A stretch of DNA of 5,715 bases from Syntrophomonadaceae bacterium. GTDB lineage: Bacteria; Bacillota; Dethiobacteria; DTU022. Location: NCBI GenBank assembly GCA_007127255.1, contig SKZS01000008.1, positions 1 to 5,715 of the forward strand, given 5' to 3'. The notes beneath the pieces were generated by a model. That model was not told where the DNA came from. It saw only the letters and a program-made list of their open reading frames with translations, and searched no databases. The translations under genes were made by a program, and so were the position numbers. Of this stretch, positions 1 to 5,715 are shown piece by piece. Numbering within the stretch: position 1 is the first letter of the stretch; each line of letters starts with the position of its first letter.

Positions 1-539
1 CCGATCCTGAACTGGCCCTGCCAATGATGATGATGACTCTGCTGCCGATCGGTATTGGTGGTATCGTCCTGGCCGCATACGTAGCCGCGGTAATGTCCAC
101 GGCTGACTCCTGCCTGATGGGTCCTGTGGCCGTTGTTACCCGTGATATCTACCAGAAGAGAATTAAACCGGACGCTACAGACCGTGAAAGGACCATTGTA
201 GCGAGGGTGGCCACTTTAGTCCTGGGTGTCCTGGCCATTCTTTTCGCTTACCAGGTGCCAACTGTAATAGACGCTATCCTTTACGCCTATACATTCGGCG
301 CAGCAGGTATTTTCTTCCCATTCCTCGGCCTGCTGTTCTGGAAACGGGCAACTGCAACAGGGGCCCTGGTCAGCATCTTCGGCGGTGGTGGAATTGCGGT
401 AATCTGGGTTATCTTAGGAAATCCCTTCGGCTTTGCCGCTTCTTACCCCGGCTGGATCGTTTCATTTACACTGCTGGTAGTGGTATCACTGCTTACCCAG
501 CATAAACCGGAAGAAGATATTGATTCATTCTTCCAGTAA
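1..539 (+). CDS. Sodium:solute symporter (SSS family), C-terminal fragment
   Basis: This is the C-terminal 179 residues of a membrane transporter that couples solute uptake to sodium entry. The reading frame is open to the left edge (codons from base 3 read DPELALP before the first Met), so the true start lies outside the window and the ATG at 24 is internal. The first visible membrane helix runs into an M-S-T-A-D-S motif at about bases 93-110. This matches the Ser/Thr-rich stretch of the LeuT-fold sodium site seen in PutP-type carriers. It is followed by a cytoplasmic loop with V-T-R-D-I-Y-Q-K, also typical of the family. About four further hydrophobic helices follow, then a short charged tail ending in TAA at 537-539. 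The substrate cannot be read from this fragment; PutP/PanF-like carriers take proline, pantothenate or other organic acids and amino acids. The gene converges on the aminomutase-side genes, so it is a separate transcription unit. Family assignment is firm; the substrate is unknown. Confidence 0.88.
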   Translation, partial: DPELALPMMMMTLLPIGIGGIVLAAYVAAVMSTADSCLMGPVAVVTRDIYQKRIKPDATDRERTIVARVATLVLGVLAILFAYQVPTVIDAILYAYTFGAAGIFFPFLGLLFWKRATATGALVSIFGGGGIAVIWVILGNPFGFAASYPGWIVSFTLLVVVSLLTQHKPEEDIDSFFQ

Positions 540-542
540 AAA

Positions 543-562
543 CGGCAAGGCAAGTTTTGCCG
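543..562 (+). terminator. Weak hairpin just after the symporter stop
   Basis: CGGCAA at 543-548 can pair with TTGCCG at 557-562 across an 8-nt loop, starting 4 nt after the symporter stop codon. GGCAA at 549-553 could pair with the same right arm instead. No T-tract follows (the next bases are CTATATAAAT), so this is at best a weak or Rho-assisted 3' end. Confidence 0.25.
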
Positions 563-591
563 CTATATAAATACCATATTAGTTCTAATAG

Positions 592-623
592 CATGGGGAC
601 ACGTTGTAAAACGTGTCCCCATG
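592..623. repeat. Perfect 14-bp inverted repeat (GGGGACACGTT hairpin) between convergent genes
   Basis: CATGGGGACACGTT at 592-605 is the exact reverse complement of 610-623, with a GTAA loop at 606-609. An outer G-T and A-T (591/624 and 590/625) can extend it to 16 pairs. It lies between the convergent ends of the symporter and the hydrolase, so it could stop or stabilise transcripts from either side. However, neither flank carries a real T-tract. Motifs of the type GGGGACAC...GTGTCCCC are, from memory, common as REP-like palindromes mobilised by single-strand Y1 (RAYT/TnpA-REP) transposases in many bacteria. No transposase is present here. The structure is certain; its role as a dispersed repeat or terminator is inferred. 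Confidence 0.7.
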
Positions 624-703
624 TTTGCTGGTTTAATTAAATTAGATTATATTCTAACAGATCATTTTAAACAAATACATATGCTGCAACAAACAACCTG
701 TTA

Positions 704-1933
704 TCAGGATAAAAGATCCATTACTGTATAGATCATGATGCGTGTGCTATCAACCATGGTATCTATTTCTACATACTCATCGGCGGCATGGAAATTAGCC
801 CCATCGGCACCGAATAGTACCGTGGGAATCTTCAACCTGGGAGCGATATGGTTAGCATCCGATTCTGAGCGGAAATAGGTAGTCTGCATTTCCTTGCCCA
901 GTAGATCCCTGCTGCCCTGCTTAAGAGATTGCACCAGAGGAGTATCCTCTTTAATAGTCCATGGCAAAAAGTAGGCATCCGGGTGCGGCAGATCACGCAG
1001 TTTAATATCCACTTCACTCTCCAAATCCAGGCTGTCGACGATCTCTGTCACTTCGCGCAGGGCCTGATCGGCATCTCCTTCCACGGTGTGACGGTAAATA
1101 GTAAAGCTGGCCTCCTCAGGCACCAGTAAATACTTTTCCCCGCCTTTAAGGTTAGTGATACACATTGTGCCCTTGCCAAGCAGGGGATGTTCGCCCAGGT
1201 CAAGGTTGTCGCTGACAGCATTAATGATACGGGCAGCATCTTCCACGGCGTTAATACCTTTTTCAGGGGTTGCACCGTGGGCTGACTTGCCTTTTACTTT
1301 AACATAATATACAGCGGTTCCACGACTGCCCAGGGCTACGCAGGGAAACTTTTCACTTCCGGGGGCAAAAGGCCCTGAAGGTTCCGGTATAATACACATG
1401 TCACAGCCGTCAGTAATACCATCCATAATTGTAAAGTGAGTACCTAACCCGTATGGGCCCTCTTCATCACTGACCGCAGTAAAAACTATATCGCCTTTAA
1501 GTTCGATACCCGCTTCCACCAGGGCCTCCAACAGAAAAACGGAAGATACAATTCCCGCTTTCATATCGAGTGCCCCGAGACCGTAAAGTTTGCCATCCTT
1601 AACAACACCTTCGTAGGGATCAACTGTCCAACCATCGCAAAGAGGAACCGTGTCAACATGTCCGTTAATGAGCAGGTTGGGGCCCCCACCTGTCCCTTGC
1701 AAGCGCACAATTAAATTTTCACCTTTAAAACCGGTAATTTTTGGTTCTTCGTAGCGGTGAATCTTTGCCTCCAGGCGGTTATAATAAGACAAACGGCCGC
1801 GCAGGTAATCTATTATTTCTGCTTCTTCAAAAAAAGGACTTTTAATACTGACGAGCTCACGCAGAAGCTTAACCATATCTTCTTCCTTAATGAGAGTTGA
1901 CGCTTTTTCAAATGCTTTTTGGTCCACAGCCAT
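704..1933 (-). CDS. M20-family zinc hydrolase (ArgE/DapE/carboxypeptidase G2-like)
   Basis: A 409-residue cytoplasmic metallohydrolase with the two-zinc M20 fold; members cut peptides, N-acyl amino acids or carbamoyl groups. The metal site is complete: G-H-V-D-T-V-P with His92 and Asp94, bridging Asp123 in G-A-L-D-M-K-A-G, catalytic Glu157 and zinc ligand Glu158 in S-D-E-E-G, Glu184 in P-E-P-S-G, and His382 near the C-terminus (N-F-H-A-A). Residues about 200-310 form the inserted dimerisation (lid) domain, with His219 in G-K-S-A-H-G. Length is normal for the family and no signal peptide is seen. The ATG start is supported by an exceptionally strong ribosome site, GAGGAGGAGGG at 1940-1950, six bases upstream. 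It lies 149 bp downstream of kamE on the same strand with no clear terminator between, so it may be co-transcribed. That context hints at release of lysine or a related amino acid from a peptide or N-acyl form, but the substrate cannot be deduced. ArgE, DapE or a plain aminopeptidase remain possible. Confidence 0.9.
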   Translation of the reverse strand: MAVDQKAFEKASTLIKEEDMVKLLRELVSIKSPFFEEAEIIDYLRGRLSYYNRLEAKIHRYEEPKITGFKGENLIVRLQGTGGGPNLLINGHVDTVPLCDGWTVDPYEGVVKDGKLYGLGALDMKAGIVSSVFLLEALVEAGIELKGDIVFTAVSDEEGPYGLGTHFTIMDGITDGCDMCIIPEPSGPFAPGSEKFPCVALGSRGTAVYYVKVKGKSAHGATPEKGINAVEDAARIINAVSDNLDLGEHPLLGKGTMCITNLKGGEKYLLVPEEASFTIYRHTVEGDADQALREVTEIVDSLDLESEVDIKLRDLPHPDAYFLPWTIKEDTPLVQSLKQGSRDLLGKEMQTTYFRSESDANHIAPRLKIPTVLFGADGANFHAADEYVEIDTMVDSTRIMIYTVMDLLS

Positions 1934-1939
1934 TTTAAA

Positions 1940-1950
1940 CCCTCCTCCTC
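1940..1950 (-). promoter_or_regulatory. Very strong ribosome binding site of the M20 hydrolase
   Basis: On the minus strand this reads GAGGAGGAGGG, a near-ideal anti-16S match ending six bases before the ATG at 1933. It fixes the start codon and suggests high, independent translation of the hydrolase compared with the weaker sites of the genes upstream. Confidence 0.8.
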
Positions 1951-2082
1951 AATTCTATATGATCCTGACCAGACTCCATCAGAACCGATGAATCTATCTT
2001 TTTCTATCTTGTTTTGTATTTCACAGACATTTAAATATCTCCCATACTAGTCAGCAATAAAAATGTTAATTTCCTGCATGTT

Positions 2083-2835
2083 TTATTTATCTTTCTTTCC
2101 ACGCCTGATCAGTTCGGCGGCTATATACGAGGCTACATGGTTAGGCATCGTTCCGGAACCAAACCCGGCATCGTAGCCAAGTTCAATAGCCAATTCATGC
2201 GAGATCCGCGGTCCGCCACAAATTAAAAGAATCTTGTCCCGCAGACCTTCCGCTTCAGCCAGCTCAACCAGCTCGGTTAAGTTTTCCAGGTGGATGTTTT
2301 TTTGGGTCACTACCTGGGAGACCAGCACAGCATCGGCCCCCAATTCAACCGCTTTAGCTAGCAGTTCGGCATTGGGAACCTGGCTGCCGAGGTTATATGC
2401 TTCCATTTCAGGGTAGCGCTCCAGGCCATATTCGCCCAGGTAACCCTTCATGTTTATTATTGCATCAATTCCCACGGTATGCGCATCACTTCCTGTACAG
2501 GCTGCCACAACAACTACTTTGCGCCCCAGCTCTTGTTTGATCAGCTCGTTTACTTCACCAAAACTCATTATTTCCTGCTGCCGCTTTGGAATCTTTATCG
2601 CCGAATAATCAACAGTATGTGAGCATTTTCCATAGAGCACAAAGAATGTAAAGCCCGCTCCTAAGTCTGACATTTCTGTTACAGCCGGAGCCTCAAACCC
2701 CATCTTTACAGCAAGCTGGCGGGCTGCTTCTTTGGCTTCATCACCTGCCGGAACAGGCAGTGTAAAGCTAAGCTGCACCGCTCCGTCATTTAAAGTATCA
2801 CCGTACGCCTTAATCTTGCTCAGGTTTACTTCCAT
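2083..2835 (-). CDS. kamE: Lysine 5,6-aminomutase beta subunit (B12-binding)
   Basis: The small subunit of the adenosylcobalamin- and PLP-dependent D-lysine/L-beta-lysine 5,6-aminomutase, which moves the terminal amino group from C6 to C5 by a radical mechanism in lysine fermentation. It is 250 residues long; the family is about 250-265. Residues 1-85 form the N-terminal dimerisation part (Y-G-D-T-L-N-D-G and Q-L-S-F-T-L-P are family signatures). Residues about 104-245 form the Rossmann-like cobalamin domain. Asp117-Ala-His119-Thr-Val-Gly122 is the base-off/His-on B12 motif, with His119 as lower cobalt ligand. Lys130 in N-M-K-G is the lysine that holds PLP as internal aldimine; it is 11 residues after the His, as for His133/Lys144 in the Clostridium sticklandii enzyme (recalled). 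L-C-G-G-P-R and G-Y-D-A-G-F-G-S-G complete the nucleotide-tail pocket. The ATG begins 1 nt after the kamD stop (TGA-G-ATG). Its ribosome site AGGAGAGGGG (2846-2855) lies inside kamD, so the two subunits are probably translationally coupled. Nothing looks broken. Confidence 0.96.
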   Translation of the reverse strand: MEVNLSKIKAYGDTLNDGAVQLSFTLPVPAGDEAKEAARQLAVKMGFEAPAVTEMSDLGAGFTFFVLYGKCSHTVDYSAIKIPKRQQEIMSFGEVNELIKQELGRKVVVVAACTGSDAHTVGIDAIINMKGYLGEYGLERYPEMEAYNLGSQVPNAELLAKAVELGADAVLVSQVVTQKNIHLENLTELVELAEAEGLRDKILLICGGPRISHELAIELGYDAGFGSGTMPNHVASYIAAELIRRGKKDK

Positions 2836-2836
2836 C

Positions 2837-4414
2837 TCAGGAAAGCCCCTCTCCTACCGTTACTGAATTATTCATAAAAATATCAATAAACGGATTGTAA
2901 TATTGTTCATGTTTTTTTATGACTCCGCTGCTGCCTTTTCCACCCTCTGAGCTACGCTTGATATCGGCAAAGAAACCTTTTTCCATTGCTGCTTCGAGCC
3001 CGATTTTTTCAATTTCTTTAAGCATTGCACAGGCATCATTTAGCAATTTGTCAGCACGAGACTGAATGCGCCCGCCGTCTTTAAAGAAAAGTTCTTCACC
3101 AATATTTCGTGCATTATTGAAGATATACTGGCCATTGGCAATGCTCAGATAGCGATCGCTGATGAAGGGAGTGTGAATAGCCTCGGTGAGCATGCCTAGA
3201 AGCTGAATCTCCTGTCCAGTGAGGACAGATACCAGGTTGAACATGCCATTTACAAGGTAAGTTTTGAATATGTCTCCTGTGACATGCTTGGTCGGGGGCA
3301 TATATTTTAATGGAGAATTGGGAAAAAGTTCACGGCACAGCTGCGCCTGGGCAATTTCCATTAAAAGCCCGTCTTCCCTCGCCGGATCAATTTCAAAAGC
3401 ATGCCCCAAACCCAGCTGTTCTTCTTTCAATCCGGAGCGCAGACCCAGCTGCTCATTTATAAACTGGGAGGCTAACACGGTATGACCCTGCTCATAAGCA
3501 TCAGCAGTAGTGAGGTAATTATCTTCTCCTGTATTTATAATAATCCCCGCATAGGCATTGACCATGCGTGAAAAATGCTGATCTATAAAAGTGCGTTTCA
3601 TGTTGATATCACGGAACAGTATGCCGTACATGGCATCATTTAGCATCATATCGAGTCGCTCAATGGCGCCCATCACAGATATTTCCGGCATGCAAAGCCC
3701 TGAAGCATAATTTACAAGCTGTATATAGCGGCCGGTTTCTTCGCCTGCTTCATCCAAAGCCCGGCGTACAATGCGAAAGTTTTCCTGGGTGGCATAAGTG
3801 CCGCCGAAGCCTTCACTGGTTGGACCATAAGGGACATAATCCAGCAGGCTTTGACCGGTATGCCTGATTACGGCTACGATATCTGCCCCCTGCAGAGCCG
3901 CAGCTTTGGCCTGCAGAGCATCTTCGTACACATTGCCCGTAGCCACGATTACATAAAGAAGAGGCTTGTTAGGCGGAGCTGCTTTCTTTTTAATCTGCTC
4001 CCTTTTTTCCCTTGTCGTCCTGATTTTTGAAGCTGCTTCTTCGGCAAGAGTTTCAGCGATTTCACGCCATTTTTCAGATGGGATATCGGGTACAGAAGAC
4101 ACTTCTAATTTTCCTTCAACCAGGGCTTCAGCAATATCCTGTGGTGACTCTTCCCGTGAAGCTACTGCCTTTGCCAACCAGGGCACCAGTCCTTGATCAA
4201 GCATATCTGCTTCGAGAAGTTTATCGACCATTACATTGGCCAGGGGGATGCCCCCTTTATCAACACCGTCAATGCCAAGAAGCCTTGCCGCAGCACGCTC
4301 AATGGTTGTCGTTGTATAATCGCCGATCCAGGAATGCAGATTCTCAGCAATTTTTCCGGCAGTATCTCTGGCAAAATCTACTTTCACCTGATCAAGATTT
4401 AATTTGTTTTGCAC
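2837..4414 (-). CDS. kamD: Lysine 5,6-aminomutase alpha subunit
   Basis: The large, 525-residue catalytic subunit of lysine 5,6-aminomutase, with a TIM-barrel core that holds substrate and PLP and docks on the B12-carrying KamE subunit. Recalled active-site residues of the C. sticklandii enzyme appear at the same numbers: Arg184 and Ser189 (I-R-H-T-G-Q-S), Ser238 (Y-A-S-G), Tyr263 that stacks on PLP and Arg268 (M-Y-G-I-L-F-R), Asp298 and Asn299 (G-E-D-N-Y) and Lys370 (P-L-K-Y-M-P-P). Residues 1-145 are the helical N-terminal region (E-R-A-A-A-R-L-L-G-I-D-G-V-D); 150-440 hold the barrel; the tail ends in Y-Y-N-P-F-I-D-I-F plus a short extension. The start is GTG; M-Q-N-K-L-N-L-D aligns with the known N-terminus M-E-S-K-L-N-L-D, and AGAGGA at 4426-4431 is a suitable though slightly distant ribosome site. 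It begins 27 nt after the P-loop gene and abuts kamE. The separate 525 + 250 residue layout excludes ornithine 4,5-aminomutase (small OraS plus a large OraE containing the B12 domain). Confidence 0.96.
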   Translation of the reverse strand: MQNKLNLDQVKVDFARDTAGKIAENLHSWIGDYTTTTIERAAARLLGIDGVDKGGIPLANVMVDKLLEADMLDQGLVPWLAKAVASREESPQDIAEALVEGKLEVSSVPDIPSEKWREIAETLAEEAASKIRTTREKREQIKKKAAPPNKPLLYVIVATGNVYEDALQAKAAALQGADIVAVIRHTGQSLLDYVPYGPTSEGFGGTYATQENFRIVRRALDEAGEETGRYIQLVNYASGLCMPEISVMGAIERLDMMLNDAMYGILFRDINMKRTFIDQHFSRMVNAYAGIIINTGEDNYLTTADAYEQGHTVLASQFINEQLGLRSGLKEEQLGLGHAFEIDPAREDGLLMEIAQAQLCRELFPNSPLKYMPPTKHVTGDIFKTYLVNGMFNLVSVLTGQEIQLLGMLTEAIHTPFISDRYLSIANGQYIFNNARNIGEELFFKDGGRIQSRADKLLNDACAMLKEIEKIGLEAAMEKGFFADIKRSSEGGKGSSGVIKKHEQYYNPFIDIFMNNSVTVGEGLS

Positions 4415-4441
4415 CAGGTTCTCAATCCTCTCGTTAATTAA

Positions 4442-5485
4442 TTAATCAGCCTCGTAGATTAGATCAAAAACAGGACATGGGCTCAAGGCCTCGGTCATTT
4501 GATCTAAAAACATCTTCGGGTCATAATCTCGCCCGTCCGGATCAGTGGGGTTTAAAGTAACCGCCACCAGGTTAAGCTTATTTAATACCATTAGTTTGCC
4601 CCCCTGGTTTATGTAACGGTTGTAAATATCCTGGGTTAAAAATATTCTTGTTGCATCTTCAACGATTACTGCCGGTGGGACAAGGCCTAACGCCATTACA
4701 TCATTAATAATACTGTCGACAAGGGCCCCTCCAAAAACCAGGGCTGCCGATTCCTCACGGCACCTGTCAACGGCAAGCTTACCGGCAAGAAGCGGAATAG
4801 CTGCATCCACCGGATCAACCAGGTATTTATTTACTGCACGGTTTAAAACAGCTGCGCTACCCCTGGATAGACCTTCATGGGCTGATTTTAAGAGCAGCTC
4901 TTCACCAACAGGTGGAGTTTCCATAAGATTACGGCGATAAACCGTTTTCCTGATTACATCGTCCATTGTTGGGCCAAGAGATGCTCCGGTCGCCAGAGCA
5001 GTCCCTTCAGTAACCTGTGGTGAGGCGGAAGCAATCCTGTTGATTGCCCCATCAACAAGTCCATATTCCGCTCCCAGGGCAAACATTTTATTTAATAGTA
5101 ACCTTAGACCACTGACACTACCCGGGCCTGCCAGTTCGATTAAACCGCTTTTTTTTACAAAAGCCAGACAGACTGGTCCGAGGGGAGTTGACAAGCTGCT
5201 TTCTTCGATCATTTCCAGTTCTGCTTCGGCAGCATCAAAACAAGCCCTGGCAGTCGCTGCATAGGCACCCTGCGGAGCATAAATCCGCGGTTTATCTTTT
5301 AAAGTAAGCCTGTCAAAACGCTCTCCGTCATACCCCGCAGAAACCAGCCCTAAAGTATGTCCTGCTCTTTCAAATTCTGTTACAAGATAATTAAACGTTA
5401 CAGTCTTACCTACATTTTTTGTCATTCCAACGATGGCGATGGCCCGAAAATCTCTATCCCGCAGCAGCTTAAAAAGGTTAACCAT
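4442..5485 (-). CDS. P-loop protein of the aminomutase operon, probable reactivation subunit (KamB-like)
   Basis: A 347-residue soluble protein with an N-terminal nucleotide-binding domain. The sequence A-I-V-G-M-T-K-N-V-G-K-T at residues 17-28 is a P-loop with the spacing of dethiobiotin synthetase (G-x5-G-K-T), so the fold is probably SIMIBI-class (BioD/MinD-like). G-Y-D-G-E (51-55) and L-V-D-G-A-I-N-R (143-150, Asp145) fit later nucleotide or metal-contact loops of that class. The C-terminal half (about 190-347) is not recognised. No signal peptide or membrane helix is visible. The ATG at 5485 has GGCGGTG nine bases upstream; an in-frame GTG at 5497 would add four residues but has no ribosome site. 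It is the first gene of the kam operon. Lysine-fermentation clusters carry two reactivation genes (kamB and a MutS-like kamC) ahead of kamD; this gene takes that place and is most likely the KamB-type member. Identity as KamB is inferred from position and recalled annotation. Alternatives are a cobalamin-handling NTPase or a chaperone for mutase assembly. Confidence 0.72.
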   Translation of the reverse strand: MVNLFKLLRDRDFRAIAIVGMTKNVGKTVTFNYLVTEFERAGHTLGLVSAGYDGERFDRLTLKDKPRIYAPQGAYAATARACFDAAEAELEMIEESSLSTPLGPVCLAFVKKSGLIELAGPGSVSGLRLLLNKMFALGAEYGLVDGAINRIASASPQVTEGTALATGASLGPTMDDVIRKTVYRRNLMETPPVGEELLLKSAHEGLSRGSAAVLNRAVNKYLVDPVDAAIPLLAGKLAVDRCREESAALVFGGALVDSIINDVMALGLVPPAVIVEDATRIFLTQDIYNRYINQGGKLMVLNKLNLVAVTLNPTDPDGRDYDPKMFLDQMTEALSPCPVFDLIYEAD

Positions 5486-5512
5486 TAAATATAACACCGC
5501 CGGTTTAATTAC

Positions 5513-5633
5513 AAAAATGATCCTACTGCGATCGAAAAGTTGCAGCTATACTGAGTGTGAGCTTTGTTCTTGTCGTATTGTTGTGTCTGATATAGCATTA
5601 ATAGCCGCAGTTTTTCGCTCAGCAGTAGAATCA
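5513..5633 (-). promoter_or_regulatory. Long hairpin followed by a U-tract in the kam leader: candidate attenuator, terminator or riboregulator
   Basis: Read as minus-strand RNA, 5633-5622 pairs with 5529-5518 as 12 continuous pairs with one U-G wobble. 5617-5612 pairs with 5538-5533 (6 bp) and 5609-5601 pairs with 5549-5541 (9 bp, one G-U wobble). The helices are separated by a 4x3 and a 2x2 internal loop. The top is a 51-nt A-rich loop (5550-5600). The base of the stem is followed at once by five U residues (5517-5513). Both wobble positions become mismatches on the plus strand, so the structure is built for transcription toward the P-loop gene, whose ATG is 28 nt further on. It does not match the cobalamin, lysine or T-box consensus features I know. 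It could control read-through into the kam operon or end a transcript from a gene beyond the window. Confidence 0.55.
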
Positions 5634-5684
5634 CTATTAGCTTACTAAAATATGATATAAGCCACATTCGCTTTGGAGGCTAGA

Positions 5685-5700
5685 GTTTTTAAATAAAAAC
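5685..5700. promoter_or_regulatory. Perfect AT-rich palindrome, candidate operator
   Basis: GTTTTTA at 5685-5691 is the exact reverse complement of TAAAAAC at 5694-5700, with AA between. It lies about 200 bp upstream of the first kam-operon start, directly against a second palindrome. It resembles a dimeric-regulator site, but no regulator can be named. Confidence 0.4.
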
Positions 5701-5715
5701 TATACATAATGTATA
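5701..5715. promoter_or_regulatory. Second perfect palindrome at the window edge, candidate operator
   Basis: TATACAT at 5701-5707 and ATGTATA at 5709-5715 are exact reverse complements around one central base. The element ends at the window edge, so it could be longer. It abuts the neighbouring palindrome without a gap; the pair could be a compound operator or part of an AT-rich promoter region. Confidence 0.4.

Noticed and set aside
24..539. ATG at 24 as the real start of a short membrane protein
   Set aside because: The frame is open upstream and the protein begins in the middle of a symporter helix, so this is an internal Met of a truncated gene.
1951..2082. Promoter or terminator between kamE and the hydrolase
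   Set aside because: Only poor -35/-10 matches (TTGCTG with TTAAAT) and a 3+2 bp interrupted stem were found, too weak to annotate.
2837..4414. Ornithine 4,5-aminomutase (OraE/OraS)
   Set aside because: Subunit sizes (525 and 250) and placement of the B12 motif and PLP lysine on the small subunit fit lysine 5,6-aminomutase.
4027..4437. 136-codon plus-strand open frame opposite the kamD start
   Set aside because: It lies entirely over the well-conserved kamD coding strand, has no recognisable domain and is a mirror frame of a real gene.
5433..5648. 71-codon plus-strand open frame over the kam leader
   Set aside because: It overlaps the P-loop gene start and both arms of the leader hairpin. 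The product has no recognisable features and there is no good ribosome site.
5645..5713. Tail of an upstream minus-strand gene ending at a TAG at 5645
   Set aside because: The 22-residue open frame runs through two perfect palindromes and shows no recognisable protein signature. It cannot be excluded without sequence beyond the window.
5486..5715. Cobalamin, lysine or T-box riboswitch upstream of a B12-dependent lysine enzyme
   Set aside because: An attractive idea, but no B12-box, lysine-element core or T-box GGTGG-type motif was found on the minus strand, and the structure is a single long hairpin.

Overview
This window looks like chromosomal DNA from an anaerobic bacterium of the Bacillota (Clostridia-like) type. 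The inference rests on purine-rich AGGAGG-type ribosome sites, moderate base composition, and an adenosylcobalamin-dependent amino-acid fermentation enzyme known from clostridia and fusobacteria. The species cannot be named from the sequence alone.

Layout. The left edge (1-539, + strand) holds the C-terminal part of a sodium:solute symporter. A 164-bp AT-rich gap (540-703) separates it from everything else and contains a perfect 14-bp-stem hairpin. All remaining genes read leftward on the minus strand. In transcription order they are a 347-residue P-loop protein (5485 to 4442), the lysine 5,6-aminomutase alpha subunit kamD (4414 to 2837), its beta subunit kamE (2835 to 2083) and an M20-family zinc hydrolase (1933 to 704). 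The first three are tightly packed (27 nt, then 1 nt) and look like one operon. The hydrolase follows after 149 bp with no obvious terminator before it and has its own very strong ribosome site.

How they work together. KamD and KamE form the B12- and PLP-dependent mutase that moves the terminal amino group of D-lysine or L-beta-lysine from C6 to C5. Nearly all known catalytic and cofactor residues can be located. The P-loop protein sits where fermentation clusters carry reactivation genes and probably helps maintain or reactivate the mutase. The usual MutS-like partner (KamC) is not between it and kamD, and the rest of the lysine pathway (lysine 2,3-aminomutase, Kdd, Kce, Kal) is not in the window. 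The hydrolase may release an amino acid from a peptide or N-acyl precursor, and the symporter may import a related substrate; both links are inferred from context only.

The most unusual part is the 230-bp leader upstream of the P-loop gene. It holds two abutting perfect palindromes (5685-5700 and 5701-5715). It also holds a long bipartite hairpin (5518-5633) that pairs best as minus-strand RNA and is followed directly by five U residues, 28 nt before the start codon. This looks like an attenuator or regulatory leader for the aminomutase operon, or else the terminator of a gene just beyond the window.
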